47,696 nt of DNA from the NCBI GenBank assembly GCA_020853705.1, contig JADYYK010000116.1, positions 1 through 47,696 of the forward strand. The letters are read 5' to 3'. Shown here piece after piece: positions 1 through 9,388 of this stretch. A program made the translations under genes and the position numbers. Position 1 is the first letter of the stretch, and the number at the start of each line of letters is the position of its first letter. The notes beneath the pieces are model-generated. The model saw only the letters and a list, made by a program, of their open reading frames with translations. It was not told the origin of the DNA and made no database searches. Origin of the DNA: Deltaproteobacteria bacterium. GTDB lineage: Bacteria > Myxococcota_A > Polyangia > Haliangiales > JADYYK01.

Positions 1-569
1 GGGGCCAGCGCGGGGGGCAGCAGGCCTGCTTCGATTTCGAAAGCACGGCCGGCGACGCTGGTGGGCAGGCACCAGACGCCGGTGTCGAAGCTGCCGATGC
101 TGGGGTGAAAGTCGCGCTCCTGGCGCACCGGGGTGAGGCGCGCCACCGCCGCGGGCGGCACGTAGGACAGCGGCGCGCCGGTGTCGAGCACCATGCGCAC
201 GGCGCGGCCGGCGACCACGGCGTCGACGCGCGGCACCTTGGACTGCAGCACCAGCGGCACCCGCGTCGCCCCCGGCAGGGTCAGCGCGGCCGCCGTCAGC
301 TGCGCGCGCCCGCTCGACCAGTCCAGCCACAGCCGGCCCCGGCTCAGCGTGGGCCAGCCGATCAGCCACTCCAGCGCGACGCCGAGGTGCGCCTCGCCGG
401 CGTCCAGCGCCGCGGCATGGTCACTGGCGGGGCACCACGTCGCCCCCAGCAGCTCCACCCCGCGGCCACGGCCGATGTCGAACGGGGCGCCGGTGTCCAC
501 CAGCGCCATCCGTCCGCCACCGCCCTCGGGCTCGACCAGCAGGTGCCGGTCGATCACATGCAGCTTCAC
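1..569 (-). CDS. Bilobed aspartic-protease-like protein, 3' end outside the window
   Basis: The frame opens with GTG at 569, just downstream of an in-frame TAG, and runs off the window edge after 189 codons. It holds two Asp-Thr-Gly-Ala-Pro motifs, near residues 25 and 137, each preceded by hydrophobic residues (ALVDTGAPF and MVLDTGAPLSYV). This is the paired active-site signature of pepsin-like or tandem retropepsin-like aspartic proteases. A Gly-Trp-Pro segment (LIGWPTLSRG) lies between the lobes. No signal peptide or membrane segment is visible at the N-terminus, so the protein looks cytoplasmic, which is unusual for this fold. It lies 24 bases after the CPXCG gene and is probably cotranscribed with ahcY. 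Protease activity is inferred from the motifs only; a non-catalytic relative is possible. Confidence 0.6.
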   Translation of the reverse strand, partial: MKLHVIDRHLLVEPEGGGGRMALVDTGAPFDIGRGRGVELLGATWCPASDHAAALDAGEAHLGVALEWLIGWPTLSRGRLWLDWSSGRAQLTAAALTLPGATRVPLVLQSKVPRVDAVVAGRAVRMVLDTGAPLSYVPPAAVARLTPVRQERDFHPSIGSFDTGVWCLPTSVAGRAFEIEAGLLPPALA

Positions 570-593
570 CGAACCGCCCCCGCCCGCCGCCGC

Positions 594-758
594 CTACGCG
601 TCCTGCCGGCTGGCGCGCACCCGCTCACCATCCACGGTCACGACGATGGGGCGACAGCACACCCAGCAGTCCTCGATGTACTGCTGGGTGTCGCCGCCGC
701 CCTCGTCGACTTCCAGTTCGATCCACTCCCCGCAGTATGGGCAGCGGACGTCAGCCAC
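594..758 (-). CDS. CPXCG-type small zinc-ribbon protein (54 aa)
   Basis: This short gene starts with GTG at 758, only 3 bases after the ahcY stop, and ends with TAG at 594-596. The product begins [12 protein letters not shown] and continues to [12 protein letters not shown], so it has a Cys-Pro-Tyr-Cys-Gly knuckle and a second Cys-x-x-Cys-Cys knuckle, followed by Arg-Pro-Ile. This matches the small CPXCG-motif cysteine-rich family, whose role is not established. Binding of one zinc ion by the four knuckle cysteines is inferred. The tight spacing to ahcY and to the aspartic-protease-like gene points to one transcript. Confidence 0.85.
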   Translation of the reverse strand: MADVRCPYCGEWIELEVDEGGGDTQQYIEDCWVCCRPIVVTVDGERVRASRQDA

Positions 759-761
759 GCC

Positions 762-2021
<1,260 letters not shown>

Positions 2022-2051
2022 TTTCAGCTTGCTCCTCTTGGGGAAAGCGTA

Positions 2052-2080
2052 GTGGTAGTGCGGGCTGCGGCCCCCGTCAA
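2052..2080 (-). promoter_or_regulatory. Candidate sigma-70 promoter for ahcY
   Basis: On the minus strand TTGACG (2075-2080) is followed by a 17-base spacer and TACCAC (2052-2057). Transcription would start about 24 bases before the ahcY ATG, leaving room for the AGGAG ribosome binding site. The -35 is good and the -10 is poor, so this is tentative. Confidence 0.4.
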
Positions 2081-2116
2081 GCGGCGAAGATCGAACAATT
2101 TTGATAGTCTGCGGGC

Positions 2117-3661
2117 GTGATGACCCTGCTGGCCGCGGCCCGGCCATCGATCGGCCAGATGATGGAGTGGCACGTCCGGCAGAACGCCACCGGACTCATC
2201 ACGGCTGGTGTGCTGGTCATCCTGCTGATGGGCATCACGCCGCTGCTGCCGCAGGAGCACCGCAAGCGGGCCCGCAACGCCATCATCGTCGGCCTCCTGT
2301 ACGGCCTGGCCATCCTGGTCCCGGCCTGGGCCGGCACCTACAACTTCCAGATCTCCGACAGCTACTACCTGCTGCGCGACTTCCTGCTGGGCTGGACCAT
2401 CGTGGCCTTCGTCGGCCTGATGGTGTTCGACTTCTTCCTGCGCCGCTGGGGGGTCGTCGCGCCCAAGATCGTGCGCGACCTGGTCGGCGCCGGCCTGTTC
2501 TTCGTCACCGCGCTGATGATCTTGCGCGGTCATGGCGTCAACCCGCTGTCCCTGATCACGACCTCGGTGGTGTTCACCGCGGTCATCGGCTTCGCGCTGC
2601 AGGACACCATCGGCAACTTCTTCGCTGGCCTGGCGCTGCAGATGGAGCGCACGCTGAGCGTGGGGGACTGGATCGAGGCCGACGGCAACGTGGGCCGCAT
2701 CACCGCGATCCGGCTGCGCTCGACCACCATCGTGACCAAGGACGGCGACCTCATCGCGCTGCCCAACGGGATCTTCCTCAAGGGCAAGGTGAAGAACTTC
2801 TCCAAGCCTTCAGGGCTGCACCGGCTCTGGGTCAAGGTCGGCGTCGCCTACGCGCACCAGCCCAACGAGGTGCGCGCGGTGCTGCTGACAGCGACTCGCG
2901 AGGCGCCGGGGGTCGAGGCCGAGCCCAAGCCTGACGCGCTGGTGTGGGAGTTCAGCGACAGCGCCGTCACCTACGCGGTGCGCTTCTGGATCAGCGACTT
3001 CGCGCGCGACGACGGCATCCTGAGCGGGGTGCGGGCGCGGATCTACTATCACCTGCGCCGTGCTGAGATGGAGATCGCCTTCCCACAGCGCAACGTCCAC
3101 ATGCAGCTGGTCAACGAGGAGACGCGCAAACAGACGCGCGCCGCCGACATCAACCGCCGGCGCTCCGTCCTGGCCGGGGTCGACCTGTTCCGCGAGGTCC
3201 CACAGGAGACCCGCAACGAGCTGGCCGAGCGCATGCGCAGGCTGGCCTTCGGCGATGGCGAGGTCATCATCAAGCAGGGTGACCCGGGCGACTCGCTGTA
3301 CGTCATCCGCAACGGCGAGGTCGCGGTCCTGGTCGAGGTCGCGGGCGCACAGCGCGAGGTCGCGGTGCTGCGCGACGGCGCCTTCTTCGGCGAGATGTCG
3401 CTGATGACCGGCGAGGCGCGCAAGGCGACCTGCGTGGCGCGCGGGGATGCCATTGTTTACCTGCTCGACAAGGCCGGCTTTCAGGAGATCCTCCAGCAAA
3501 ACGAGCAGATCATCGAGAGCATCAGCGCCAAGCTGACGCAGCGCCAGCTGGCGCTGGAGGCCCAGCGGGAGGGCGCCGCCGCCGTAAGTCAGCAGAAGGT
3601 GGAGCAGCAGTCGGGCCAGCTGCTTGCGCGGATCAAGAACTTCTTCAGACTCAAGGCGTAG
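2117..3661 (+). CDS. MscS-family mechanosensitive channel with C-terminal cyclic-nucleotide-binding domain
   Basis: This 514-residue inner-membrane protein has about five hydrophobic segments in residues 22-175. It then has the MscS pore and beta domain: ALQDTIGNFFAGLALQME leads into the Gly-Asp-Trp-Ile-Glu segment and the Leu-Pro-Asn motif (LIALPNGIF). Residues of about 350-480 form a cyclic-nucleotide-binding-like domain, with DGEVIIKQGDPGDSLYVI, the phosphate-binding-cassette-like GAFFGEMSLMTGEARKATC, and an end helix. MscS channels release solutes on osmotic downshock; the added domain suggests nucleotide gating, which is inferred. The usual cassette Arg before Thr is replaced here (Arg-Lys-Ala-Thr), so binding of cAMP is uncertain. 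A GTG at 2114 is an alternative start, and GATAGT lies 8 bases before it. The protein ends in a basic, glutamine-rich helix. Confidence 0.88.
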   Translation: MMTLLAAARPSIGQMMEWHVRQNATGLITAGVLVILLMGITPLLPQEHRKRARNAIIVGLLYGLAILVPAWAGTYNFQISDSYYLLRDFLLGWTIVAFVGLMVFDFFLRRWGVVAPKIVRDLVGAGLFFVTALMILRGHGVNPLSLITTSVVFTAVIGFALQDTIGNFFAGLALQMERTLSVGDWIEADGNVGRITAIRLRSTTIVTKDGDLIALPNGIFLKGKVKNFSKPSGLHRLWVKVGVAYAHQPNEVRAVLLTATREAPGVEAEPKPDALVWEFSDSAVTYAVRFWISDFARDDGILSGVRARIYYHLRRAEMEIAFPQRNVHMQLVNEETRKQTRAADINRRRSVLAGVDLFREVPQETRNELAERMRRLAFGDGEVIIKQGDPGDSLYVIRNGEVAVLVEVAGAQREVAVLRDGAFFGEMSLMTGEARKATCVARGDAIVYLLDKAGFQEILQQNEQIIESISAKLTQRQLALEAQREGAAAVSQQKVEQQSGQLLARIKNFFRLKA

Positions 3662-3678
3662 CGAGTGATGTCACCCGC

Positions 3679-3708
3679 TTGACACCCGAGAAGCCCCCTG
3701 TCTACCCT
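3679..3708 (+). promoter_or_regulatory. Candidate sigma-70 promoter for the PEGA kinase
   Basis: A perfect TTGACA (3679-3684) is separated by 18 bases from TACCCT (3703-3708). The predicted start lies only about five bases before the ATG at 3720, so the transcript would have almost no leader. Confidence 0.5.
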
Positions 3709-3719
3709 GGGAAATCAGC

Positions 3720-5510
3720 ATGCAGCGTGGTGATGACCCCGAGGGTGAGGCGGCGGGCGACCCCGGCGATTCGGCTGCAAAGCCGAGTCTGACCGAGGAG
3801 TTGGCCCTCAAGCACACGCTGCCGTCGGGGTCCACGCCGGATGTCATCGCCGCGGTCTCGGGTGGCGGCACCCCGGTGCCGGTGCGCTCCAACGTGTCGG
3901 GCGCGACCGGATCGGGGCGCGCCACCCCGGGCGGGGCGGCCCTGAAGATGGAGGCGCGGCGCACGCCGGCGCCCGAGGCCAGGGTGCGCAAGACGCCGGC
4001 ACCCGGGGTCGACCCGCTGATCGACGTGACGCTGGCCGGTCGCTACAAGGTCACGCGCAAGATCGGCGAGGGCGGCATGGGCGCGGTGTACGAGGCCCAG
4101 CACCTGGCCATCGGCAAGCGCGTCGCGGTCAAGGTGCTGCTGGAGAAGTACGCCGAGAAGCAGGACATCGTGGCTCGCCTGCAGCAGGAGGCGCGGCTGG
4201 CGTCGTCGATCGGCCACCCCAACATCGTCGACATCAACGACATCGATCAGACCGATGACGACCGCACCTTCGTCGTCATGGAGTTCCTCGAGGGCGAGAG
4301 CCTGGCGCAGATGATCCACCGCGACGGGCCGCTGGATCCGCCGCGGCTGATCGCGATCGCGGCCCAGGTCGCCGACGCGCTGGCGGCCGCGCACGAGAAG
4401 GGCATCGTCCACCGCGACGTCAAGCCGGAGAACGTCTTCATCACCCAGCGCGGTGGCCACGACTTCGTGAAGGTGGTCGACTTCGGCATCTCCAAGGCGA
4501 TGAAGCCGCAGCACGCCGAGGGCGAGCCGGAGTCGCCGCGCCTGACCCAGACCGGCATGGTGCTGGGCACGCCGCTGTACATGTCGCCCGAGCAGGCCCG
4601 GGGCGAGGACGACCTCGACCACCGCATCGACGTGTATGCCCTCGGCGTCATCATGTACGAGGCCATCACCGGCGAGGTGCCGTTCCGCGGCTCGAACTAC
4701 CTGGCCATCATCTCGCAGGTGCTGGGCGCGGAGCCGCGCAGCCCGCGCGACTCGCGGCCCGATCTGTCGGTGACCGAGGCGCTGGAGGCCGTGATCCTGA
4801 AGGCGATGGCCAAGGATCGCGTGGTGCGCTACCAGACCATGGCCGAGCTGGCCGGTGATCTGAAGCGGCTGGAGTCGGGCGACCTCGATGGCGCCAAGGT
4901 GCGCGGCTCGCTGGCGGGCGGCGCCCCGGCGCTGACCTCGCCCAGCCTGCGCGCACAGGCGCCGCGACCGCGCAGCAAGGCCAAGCAGGCGCTGATCGCG
5001 GTCGGCGCGCTGGTGCTGCTGGCGGGAGCGGGCTTCGGCGTGCTGCGTGCGCTGCGGTCGCGCCAGGAGGCCGACGCCGGACGGTCGATCGCGCAGGTCA
5101 CCGCGGATCCGCCGCAGGTGGCGCCGCTGGTGCTCAACGTGCCGCGGGCGGGCGACCCCGCGACGCCGGCGGTGACGACGGTGAAGATCGCGATCAAGAC
5201 CGCGCCCGCCGGGGCCGAGGTCTTCCTGGGCGAGGGCAAGCTGGGGCAGTCGAACGGCAGCTTCGATGTGCCGCGCGGCGCTGACAAGGTGACCCTGACG
5301 TTCCGCATGGCCGGCTTCGAGGACGAGCTCTACACGCTGACGCCCGATCGCGACCAGCCGGTCGACGTCGAGCTGCGCGCACGCAAGAAGGGCGGCAAGC
5401 CCCCGGTGGCGCTGATCCGGCGTCCTGCGTCCTCTGACAAGCCCAAGCCGTCGCCCTCGGGCGGCACCGGCGGTGAGGGTGGCGAGACCAAGGAGAATCC
5501 CTACAAGTGA
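3720..5510 (+). CDS. Membrane Ser/Thr protein kinase with C-terminal PEGA domain
   Basis: This is a Hanks-type kinase of 596 residues. Residues 1-100 are disordered. The kinase domain follows with a glycine loop (KIGEGGMGAVYEA), the ATP lysine at 138, the catalytic loop IVHRDVKPEN (HRD 231-233), DFG at 254-256 and the Ser-Pro-Glu-Gln-Ala end of the activation segment. One membrane helix lies near 424-447. The part beyond the membrane holds a PEGA-like beta domain (KTAPAGAEVFLGEGKLG) and a basic, Ser/Pro/Gly-rich tail. All catalytic residues are present, so it should be active. It phosphorylates unknown cytoplasmic targets, probably in response to a signal sensed outside. The stop overlaps the GTG of the next gene (GTGA), so the TPR/PEGA protein is probably a partner. 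The start is placed at ATG 3720, close to a good promoter. Confidence 0.92.
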   Translation: MQRGDDPEGEAAGDPGDSAAKPSLTEELALKHTLPSGSTPDVIAAVSGGGTPVPVRSNVSGATGSGRATPGGAALKMEARRTPAPEARVRKTPAPGVDPLIDVTLAGRYKVTRKIGEGGMGAVYEAQHLAIGKRVAVKVLLEKYAEKQDIVARLQQEARLASSIGHPNIVDINDIDQTDDDRTFVVMEFLEGESLAQMIHRDGPLDPPRLIAIAAQVADALAAAHEKGIVHRDVKPENVFITQRGGHDFVKVVDFGISKAMKPQHAEGEPESPRLTQTGMVLGTPLYMSPEQARGEDDLDHRIDVYALGVIMYEAITGEVPFRGSNYLAIISQVLGAEPRSPRDSRPDLSVTEALEAVILKAMAKDRVVRYQTMAELAGDLKRLESGDLDGAKVRGSLAGGAPALTSPSLRAQAPRPRSKAKQALIAVGALVLLAGAGFGVLRALRSRQEADAGRSIAQVTADPPQVAPLVLNVPRAGDPATPAVTTVKIAIKTAPAGAEVFLGEGKLGQSNGSFDVPRGADKVTLTFRMAGFEDELYTLTPDRDQPVDVELRARKKGGKPPVALIRRPASSDKPKPSPSGGTGGEGGETKENPYK

Positions 5511-7174
5511 GCGCGCGCTGGCTGGGCCTGGCGCTGGCCATGCTCGCCGTGGGGGAGGCCGGGGTGGTGGCGGCGGCGCCGCGGCGCAAGCCCGCGCCGT
5601 CGCCGTCGCCGAGCGCGACGCCGGAGCCGACGCCGAGCCCCACGCCGGAGCCGGTGGATCCCGCGGTGGCGCGCGCCAAGGCGGCCTTCGCGGCGGCCGA
5701 TCGCGCCTACAACGACGGTGACTACGAGACCGCGGTGCGCGAGTACAGGAACGCCTACGAGGCCAAGCCGCACCCGTCGGTGCTGTTCAACATCGGGCAG
5801 GCCCACGAGCGCCTGGTCGACTACACGCAGGCGGTGTCGTACTTCGAGCGCTACCTGGCCGAGATGGGTGAGGCCGCGCCCGATCGCAAGGCGGTCGAGA
5901 ACCGCGTGCGCGCGCTGCGCTCGTTGCCGGCGCGTGTACGCGTGGCGGCGGTGCCCGAGGACGCCGTGGTCACGCTGCACGGACAGCAGGACTTCCAGGC
6001 CCGGCCCGGCGAGCTGGTCAAGGTGCCCGCGGGCCACTACGAGGTGCGCGTCAGCAAGGACGGCTTCGAGACCGCGGTCGACGAGGTGGTGGCCGAGTTC
6101 GGGCAGCCGTACTCGTTCTCGTTCCGGCTCATCCCGGAGACTGGCCGCGTGTACGTGACGGTGCAGCCGCGCAGCGCGCGCATCTTCGTCGACTCCAAGC
6201 TGGTGGCCGAGGGCAGCTATGTCGACCGGCTCGGCGTCGGGCTGCACATGGTGCGCGCCGAGGCCAACGGACGGCCGCCGGCGGAGACGCCGATCTTGAT
6301 CAAGTCGGCGGGCACCGTGCGTGTGCGCCTGGCGCTGGAGGCGCCGGAGCCCAGCGGGCGCCGCGAGCTGGTGGCCTCGGCCAGCGTGTATGGCGGCCTG
6401 CTGTCGTCGGGTCTGGCCACGAGCATCCGCGAGGATCTGAAGGATCGCGGCGGGCTGGTGCTGGGCATCGGCGCGGGCGGCGCGCTGATCGGGTTCGCGG
6501 GGTCGTACCTGGGCACCCGCAGCGGCGTCACCGTGGGCACCAGCTCGACGGTGATCGGGTCGGGCGTGTGGGGGCTGGTCGGGGGCGCGCTGGTGGCGGA
6601 TGCCGCGGGCAAGGATCAGGACACCGTCAACGCGGTCGCGCTGATCTCGTCGATCGGGACCAGCGCCGGGGCGGCCATCGCGGCGCCGGCGATGGACCTG
6701 TCGCCAGGTGACGCCGCGGTGTGGAACTCGGGCGGGCTGTGGGGCATGACGACGGGCTTCCTGTTCGCAGCCTCGGTGGCGGACGACTCGGATCCGGGGC
6801 TGTCCCCGCGGCTGACCTTCTCGTCGCTGATCGGCGGCCTGATCGGCGGCGCGATCATCGCGCGGACCAGCGAGATGTCGCGCGCCCACGTGGCGCTGAT
6901 CGACCTGGCCGGCCTGGCCGGCGTGGCCTCGGGCGGTGCGCTGGCGACGGCGCTGCGCGAGTCGGACACCGCGGACAACCCCAACGCCCGCACCACGGCG
7001 CGCTTCGCGCTGGCCGGGTTGGTGATCGGCATCGGGAGCGGGATCTACCTGACCCGGCACTATGACGAGGACGACAGCTCGGTGCCGGTGACGACGATCG
7101 CGCGGCTGGTGCCGATGGTGGCGCCGCTGCCGGAGGGCGGCGCGATGGCGATGTGGGCGGGGGGCTGGCGGTGA
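5507..7174 (+). CDS. Exported TPR and PEGA domain protein
   Basis: This 555-residue protein starts at a GTG that overlaps the kinase stop by four bases. Residues 1-24 form a signal peptide ending in Val-Ala-Ala-Ala-Pro. A Pro/Ser linker (25-50) leads to TPR-like helices (51-140, with YNDGDYETAVREYRNAYEA and VLFNIGQAHERL). Two PEGA-like beta units follow (about 141-210 and 212-280). The C-terminal half is hydrophobic and rich in Gly, Ala and Ser, with several possible membrane-spanning segments. The TPR-PEGA order is common in myxobacterial envelope proteins of unknown role. Because it shares the PEGA fold with the coupled kinase, both may bind the same envelope ligand; this is inference. Confidence 0.8.
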   Translation: MSARWLGLALAMLAVGEAGVVAAAPRRKPAPSPSPSATPEPTPSPTPEPVDPAVARAKAAFAAADRAYNDGDYETAVREYRNAYEAKPHPSVLFNIGQAHERLVDYTQAVSYFERYLAEMGEAAPDRKAVENRVRALRSLPARVRVAAVPEDAVVTLHGQQDFQARPGELVKVPAGHYEVRVSKDGFETAVDEVVAEFGQPYSFSFRLIPETGRVYVTVQPRSARIFVDSKLVAEGSYVDRLGVGLHMVRAEANGRPPAETPILIKSAGTVRVRLALEAPEPSGRRELVASASVYGGLLSSGLATSIREDLKDRGGLVLGIGAGGALIGFAGSYLGTRSGVTVGTSSTVIGSGVWGLVGGALVADAAGKDQDTVNAVALISSIGTSAGAAIAAPAMDLSPGDAAVWNSGGLWGMTTGFLFAASVADDSDPGLSPRLTFSSLIGGLIGGAIIARTSEMSRAHVALIDLAGLAGVASGGALATALRESDTADNPNARTTARFALAGLVIGIGSGIYLTRHYDEDDSSVPVTTIARLVPMVAPLPEGGAMAMWAGGWR

Positions 7175-7226
7175 CGGAGGCGGTGACGGAGGCTGTGACG
7201 AAGGCGGAGGCGGAGACGGAATCGGA

Positions 7227-7257
7227 CGGCTGAACTTCGCTGCGCGAGGTTCAGCCG
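7227..7257. terminator. Bidirectional hairpin between convergent genes
   Basis: CGGCTGAACTTCGC pairs with GCGAGGTTCAGCCG around the loop TGC, giving a 14-pair stem with one G-U pair. It lies between the convergent TPR/PEGA and DUF1232-like genes and contains the stop codon of the latter. There is no U-run. The 52 bases before it are an imperfect GGAGGCGGTGAC-type repeat. Confidence 0.65.
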
Positions 7258-7844
7258 ATCCGCTTCGCCTCTTCGGCACGCCGACGCTTGAGCAGCTCGA
7301 CGATGTGGTCGGTGCGCTTGAGGCGGCCCTCCAGGGAGCGCTCGGTGACGCGATAGTCGGTGGTGAAGCGCAGGCCCTCCTCGTACAGGAAGGCGGTCGC
7401 CTCCTCGTCGTCGAGGTAGTCCTTCACCGTCTTGCCCTTGAAGATCTGCTTGGACAGCTGGGCGATCTTGCCTTCGAGCCAGGTGTAGAGGTCGCCGAAG
7501 AAGTCCTTGTAGATCTCCAGCTCGGCGTCGAGGTTATCGTAGACCTCGGCGAAGCGGTCGCGGAAGGCGCCCGCCTCGCTGCCACCGACCGCGACGATCT
7601 GCTTGAGCGCCAGGCGCAGCAGGATGACGTCGTCGGTGTAGCCGATGGCCTCGTTCTTGTCCGAGATGATGTCGTTCGGACTGATGATGTAGACGATGGC
7701 GCCGGTCGCGACCTCGAGCGCAGCACGCTCCAGGTTGGGTTCCACAGATGCCTCGTACAGGACCTTGAGATCGAACGGGAGCGAGACGAGGTTCGCGCTC
7801 AGCTGGGTGAGGAACCTCTTCTCGACATCCTTGGCGGGCGGCAT
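7251..7844 (-). CDS. DUF1232/YkvA-like protein
   Basis: The 197-residue product contains a segment (residues about 40-85) in which a hydrophobic run reads IVYIISPNDIISDKNEA and continues to IGYTDDVILLRLAL. This is the Pro-Asn/Asp-x-Ile-Pro/Ser-Asp ... Gly-x-x-Asp-Asp pattern of DUF1232 (YkvA-like) proteins, whose function is unknown. The rest is a charged helical region with many aromatic residues. ATG at 7844 is preferred because AAAGGAGCTCC lies directly upstream; the longer open frame to 7928 adds a Cys- and Arg-rich stretch without homology. The gene is alone on its strand, converges on the TPR/PEGA gene and diverges from the gene at 7958. Confidence 0.75.
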   Translation of the reverse strand: MPPAKDVEKRFLTQLSANLVSLPFDLKVLYEASVEPNLERAALEVATGAIVYIISPNDIISDKNEAIGYTDDVILLRLALKQIVAVGGSEAGAFRDRFAEVYDNLDAELEIYKDFFGDLYTWLEGKIAQLSKQIFKGKTVKDYLDDEEATAFLYEEGLRFTTDYRVTERSLEGRLKRTDHIVELLKRRRAEEAKRIG

Positions 7845-7921
7845 CTTGGTGGAGCTCCTTTGGGCGCGCCGTCTCATGGCGCAGTGCGACTCTGGGTCTT
7901 TGTACCCCGGAATGCAGGGCC

Positions 7922-7948
7922 TTTTCAATCGCTGCGACGTGCTAAAAT
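7922..7948 (+). promoter_or_regulatory. Candidate promoter of the proline-rich conserved protein
   Basis: TAAAAT (7943-7948) lies nine bases before the ATG at 7958. TTTTCA (7922-7927) is a weak -35 with a 15-base spacer. The local AT content stands out from the surroundings. A very short or absent leader is implied. Confidence 0.4.
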
Positions 7949-7957
7949 CCGCCAGGG

Positions 7958-9277
7958 ATGAAGGTCCGCTCTCCGGTCCTCGGGTTCAACCACAACGTCC
8001 GCCATCGCGGCAGGTTGTTCCATGTCCAGACCGAGGATTCTGGCGTGCAGAACCCGCATATCTTCACGCACCTGTTCCACGGCGGGACCATCATCCACAC
8101 CAAGAAGGTCGACTATGACCGCAGCCTTGGCGAGATGGACGTCAAGGGGCTGATGCAGGCCCAGCACAAGATGATCCTGCGCGAGCTCAAGAAGGGCTCG
8201 CACGACGCCAAGATCGTGCAGTACCTGGGGCCGCACCCGGAGGCCGAAGGCGCCGCGGGCGCCGAGGCGGCCGAGCCGGCAGCCGCGCCCACGCCGGTCG
8301 TCGCCGAGGCCACGCCCCCGCCCGCTGCGCACCCTGTGGCCGCGGCGGCCGTGCTGGCCGCGCCGGCCACGGCCTCGTCCTCGGGCGCCATCGAGGAGCT
8401 GTCCGACGACGCGGTGATCGAGCTCATCCCCGAGGACGCGACCGAGCGCATGGAGCTGCCGCCGCCGATGCCGCCGCCACCGCCGGGCACGCCGCCCAAG
8501 AGCGCTGGCGTCTCGCACGGCCAGCGTGCCAGCGCGCCGCCCCAGCCGGCCTCGCCACCGCTGCCCGGGATCTCGCGCGGCGGCTCGCCCGCGACGCCGA
8601 CCGCGGCGCAGTCGGCCCGCCCGGCCAGCCCCGCGGCGGCGAGCGCCGCGCGCCCCGGCGAGCCGACGCCACCGGTGGCCCCGCCGCACCCGGCGCACTT
8701 GCCGCACCCGGCGCACTTGCCGCACCCGCCGGCCAGCGCGGTGCCCCCCGCCGCGGTGCGCACCACCATGCCGCGGCTGCAGTCGGCGCCGCCGCCGCAG
8801 TCGTCGGTCTACCTGGCGCGTCCCGGCCAGCGCGAGGAGCCCTTCGCGCGCGGCCGCAGCGCCGAGATCCCCGCGGTGACCCCGCCGCGTGGTGCTGGCG
8901 TGCCTGGCCAGCGCCCGCCCACCGGCCCGGTGGTGCCCCTGACCACGCCAGCCAAGCGGCCGCCCGGGCAGACGCCCGGGATCTTGCCGCGCCCGTCAGG
9001 CCCTGCCACACCCGGGCAGAGCGGCCGCGCGCGCGAGCCGATGACGCCGGGCGGCACGCCGGCGGCGCCGCCGCGCAACATGGTCGCCAGCGGCGCGCCG
9101 CTGGGCAACCAGATGCCGCCGTCGCCGCAGAAGCCGGCCACCCAGCAGGGGCCCGCCGCGCGCGGCAACGTGGTGGCGCGTCCGCCCGTCATGATCGCGG
9201 GGCAGAACAGCGGCGCGGTGCGGCGCCCGACCGGCAGCACGGGCAGCGCGGCGCCCGCGCCGGCACGCGAGACCTAG
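7958..9277 (+). CDS. Conserved proline-rich protein, interrupted by an in-frame TAG before its C-terminal tail
   Basis: The 439-residue frame has a conserved-looking N-terminal domain (residues 1-90) with HVQTEDSGVQNPHIFTHLF and a His-rich segment after it. A long Pro/Ala linker follows, including a repeated Pro-His-Pro-Ala-His-Leu unit at 8684-8728. The first stop is TAG at 9275-9277. The same frame then continues for 34 codons to a second TAG at 9380-9382, encoding a well-formed acidic helix (ISERSLDEVILAYLSED). From memory, similar myxobacterial proteins end with such a tail; this is unverified. The full product would be 474 residues if the TAG were read through, suppressed or a sequencing error. 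Molecular function unknown. TAAAAT lies nine bases before the ATG. Confidence 0.7.
   Translation: MKVRSPVLGFNHNVRHRGRLFHVQTEDSGVQNPHIFTHLFHGGTIIHTKKVDYDRSLGEMDVKGLMQAQHKMILRELKKGSHDAKIVQYLGPHPEAEGAAGAEAAEPAAAPTPVVAEATPPPAAHPVAAAAVLAAPATASSSGAIEELSDDAVIELIPEDATERMELPPPMPPPPPGTPPKSAGVSHGQRASAPPQPASPPLPGISRGGSPATPTAAQSARPASPAAASAARPGEPTPPVAPPHPAHLPHPAHLPHPPASAVPPAAVRTTMPRLQSAPPPQSSVYLARPGQREEPFARGRSAEIPAVTPPRGAGVPGQRPPTGPVVPLTTPAKRPPGQTPGILPRPSGPATPGQSGRAREPMTPGGTPAAPPRNMVASGAPLGNQMPPSPQKPATQQGPAARGNVVARPPVMIAGQNSGAVRRPTGSTGSAAPAPARET
8684..8728 (+). repeat. 18-base direct repeat, 2.5 copies, coding
   Basis: CCGCACCCGGCGCACTTG occurs at 8684-8701 and 8702-8719 and again as a nine-base part at 8720-8728. 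It encodes Pro-His-Pro-Ala-His-Leu repeats in the linker of the proline-rich protein. The copies are identical, so the duplication looks recent. Confidence 0.85.
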
Positions 9278-9388
9278 CAGGGCGGCGATCCCCCCGGGAT
9301 CTTCGGGCAAGGGCTGATCTCGGAGCGCAGCCTCGACGAGGTCATCCTGGCCTATCTGTCGGAGGACACGCCCGAGGAGTAGCCAGGC

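Noticed and set aside
2022..2116. SAH riboswitch upstream of ahcY
   Set aside because: The 95-base region is mostly promoter and ribosome binding site; I could not find the SAH-riboswitch helices, so no call is made.
5501..7279. Minus-strand open frame of 592 codons
   Set aside because: It is antisense to the TPR/PEGA gene and consists of Arg/His/Ala-rich sequence without motifs.
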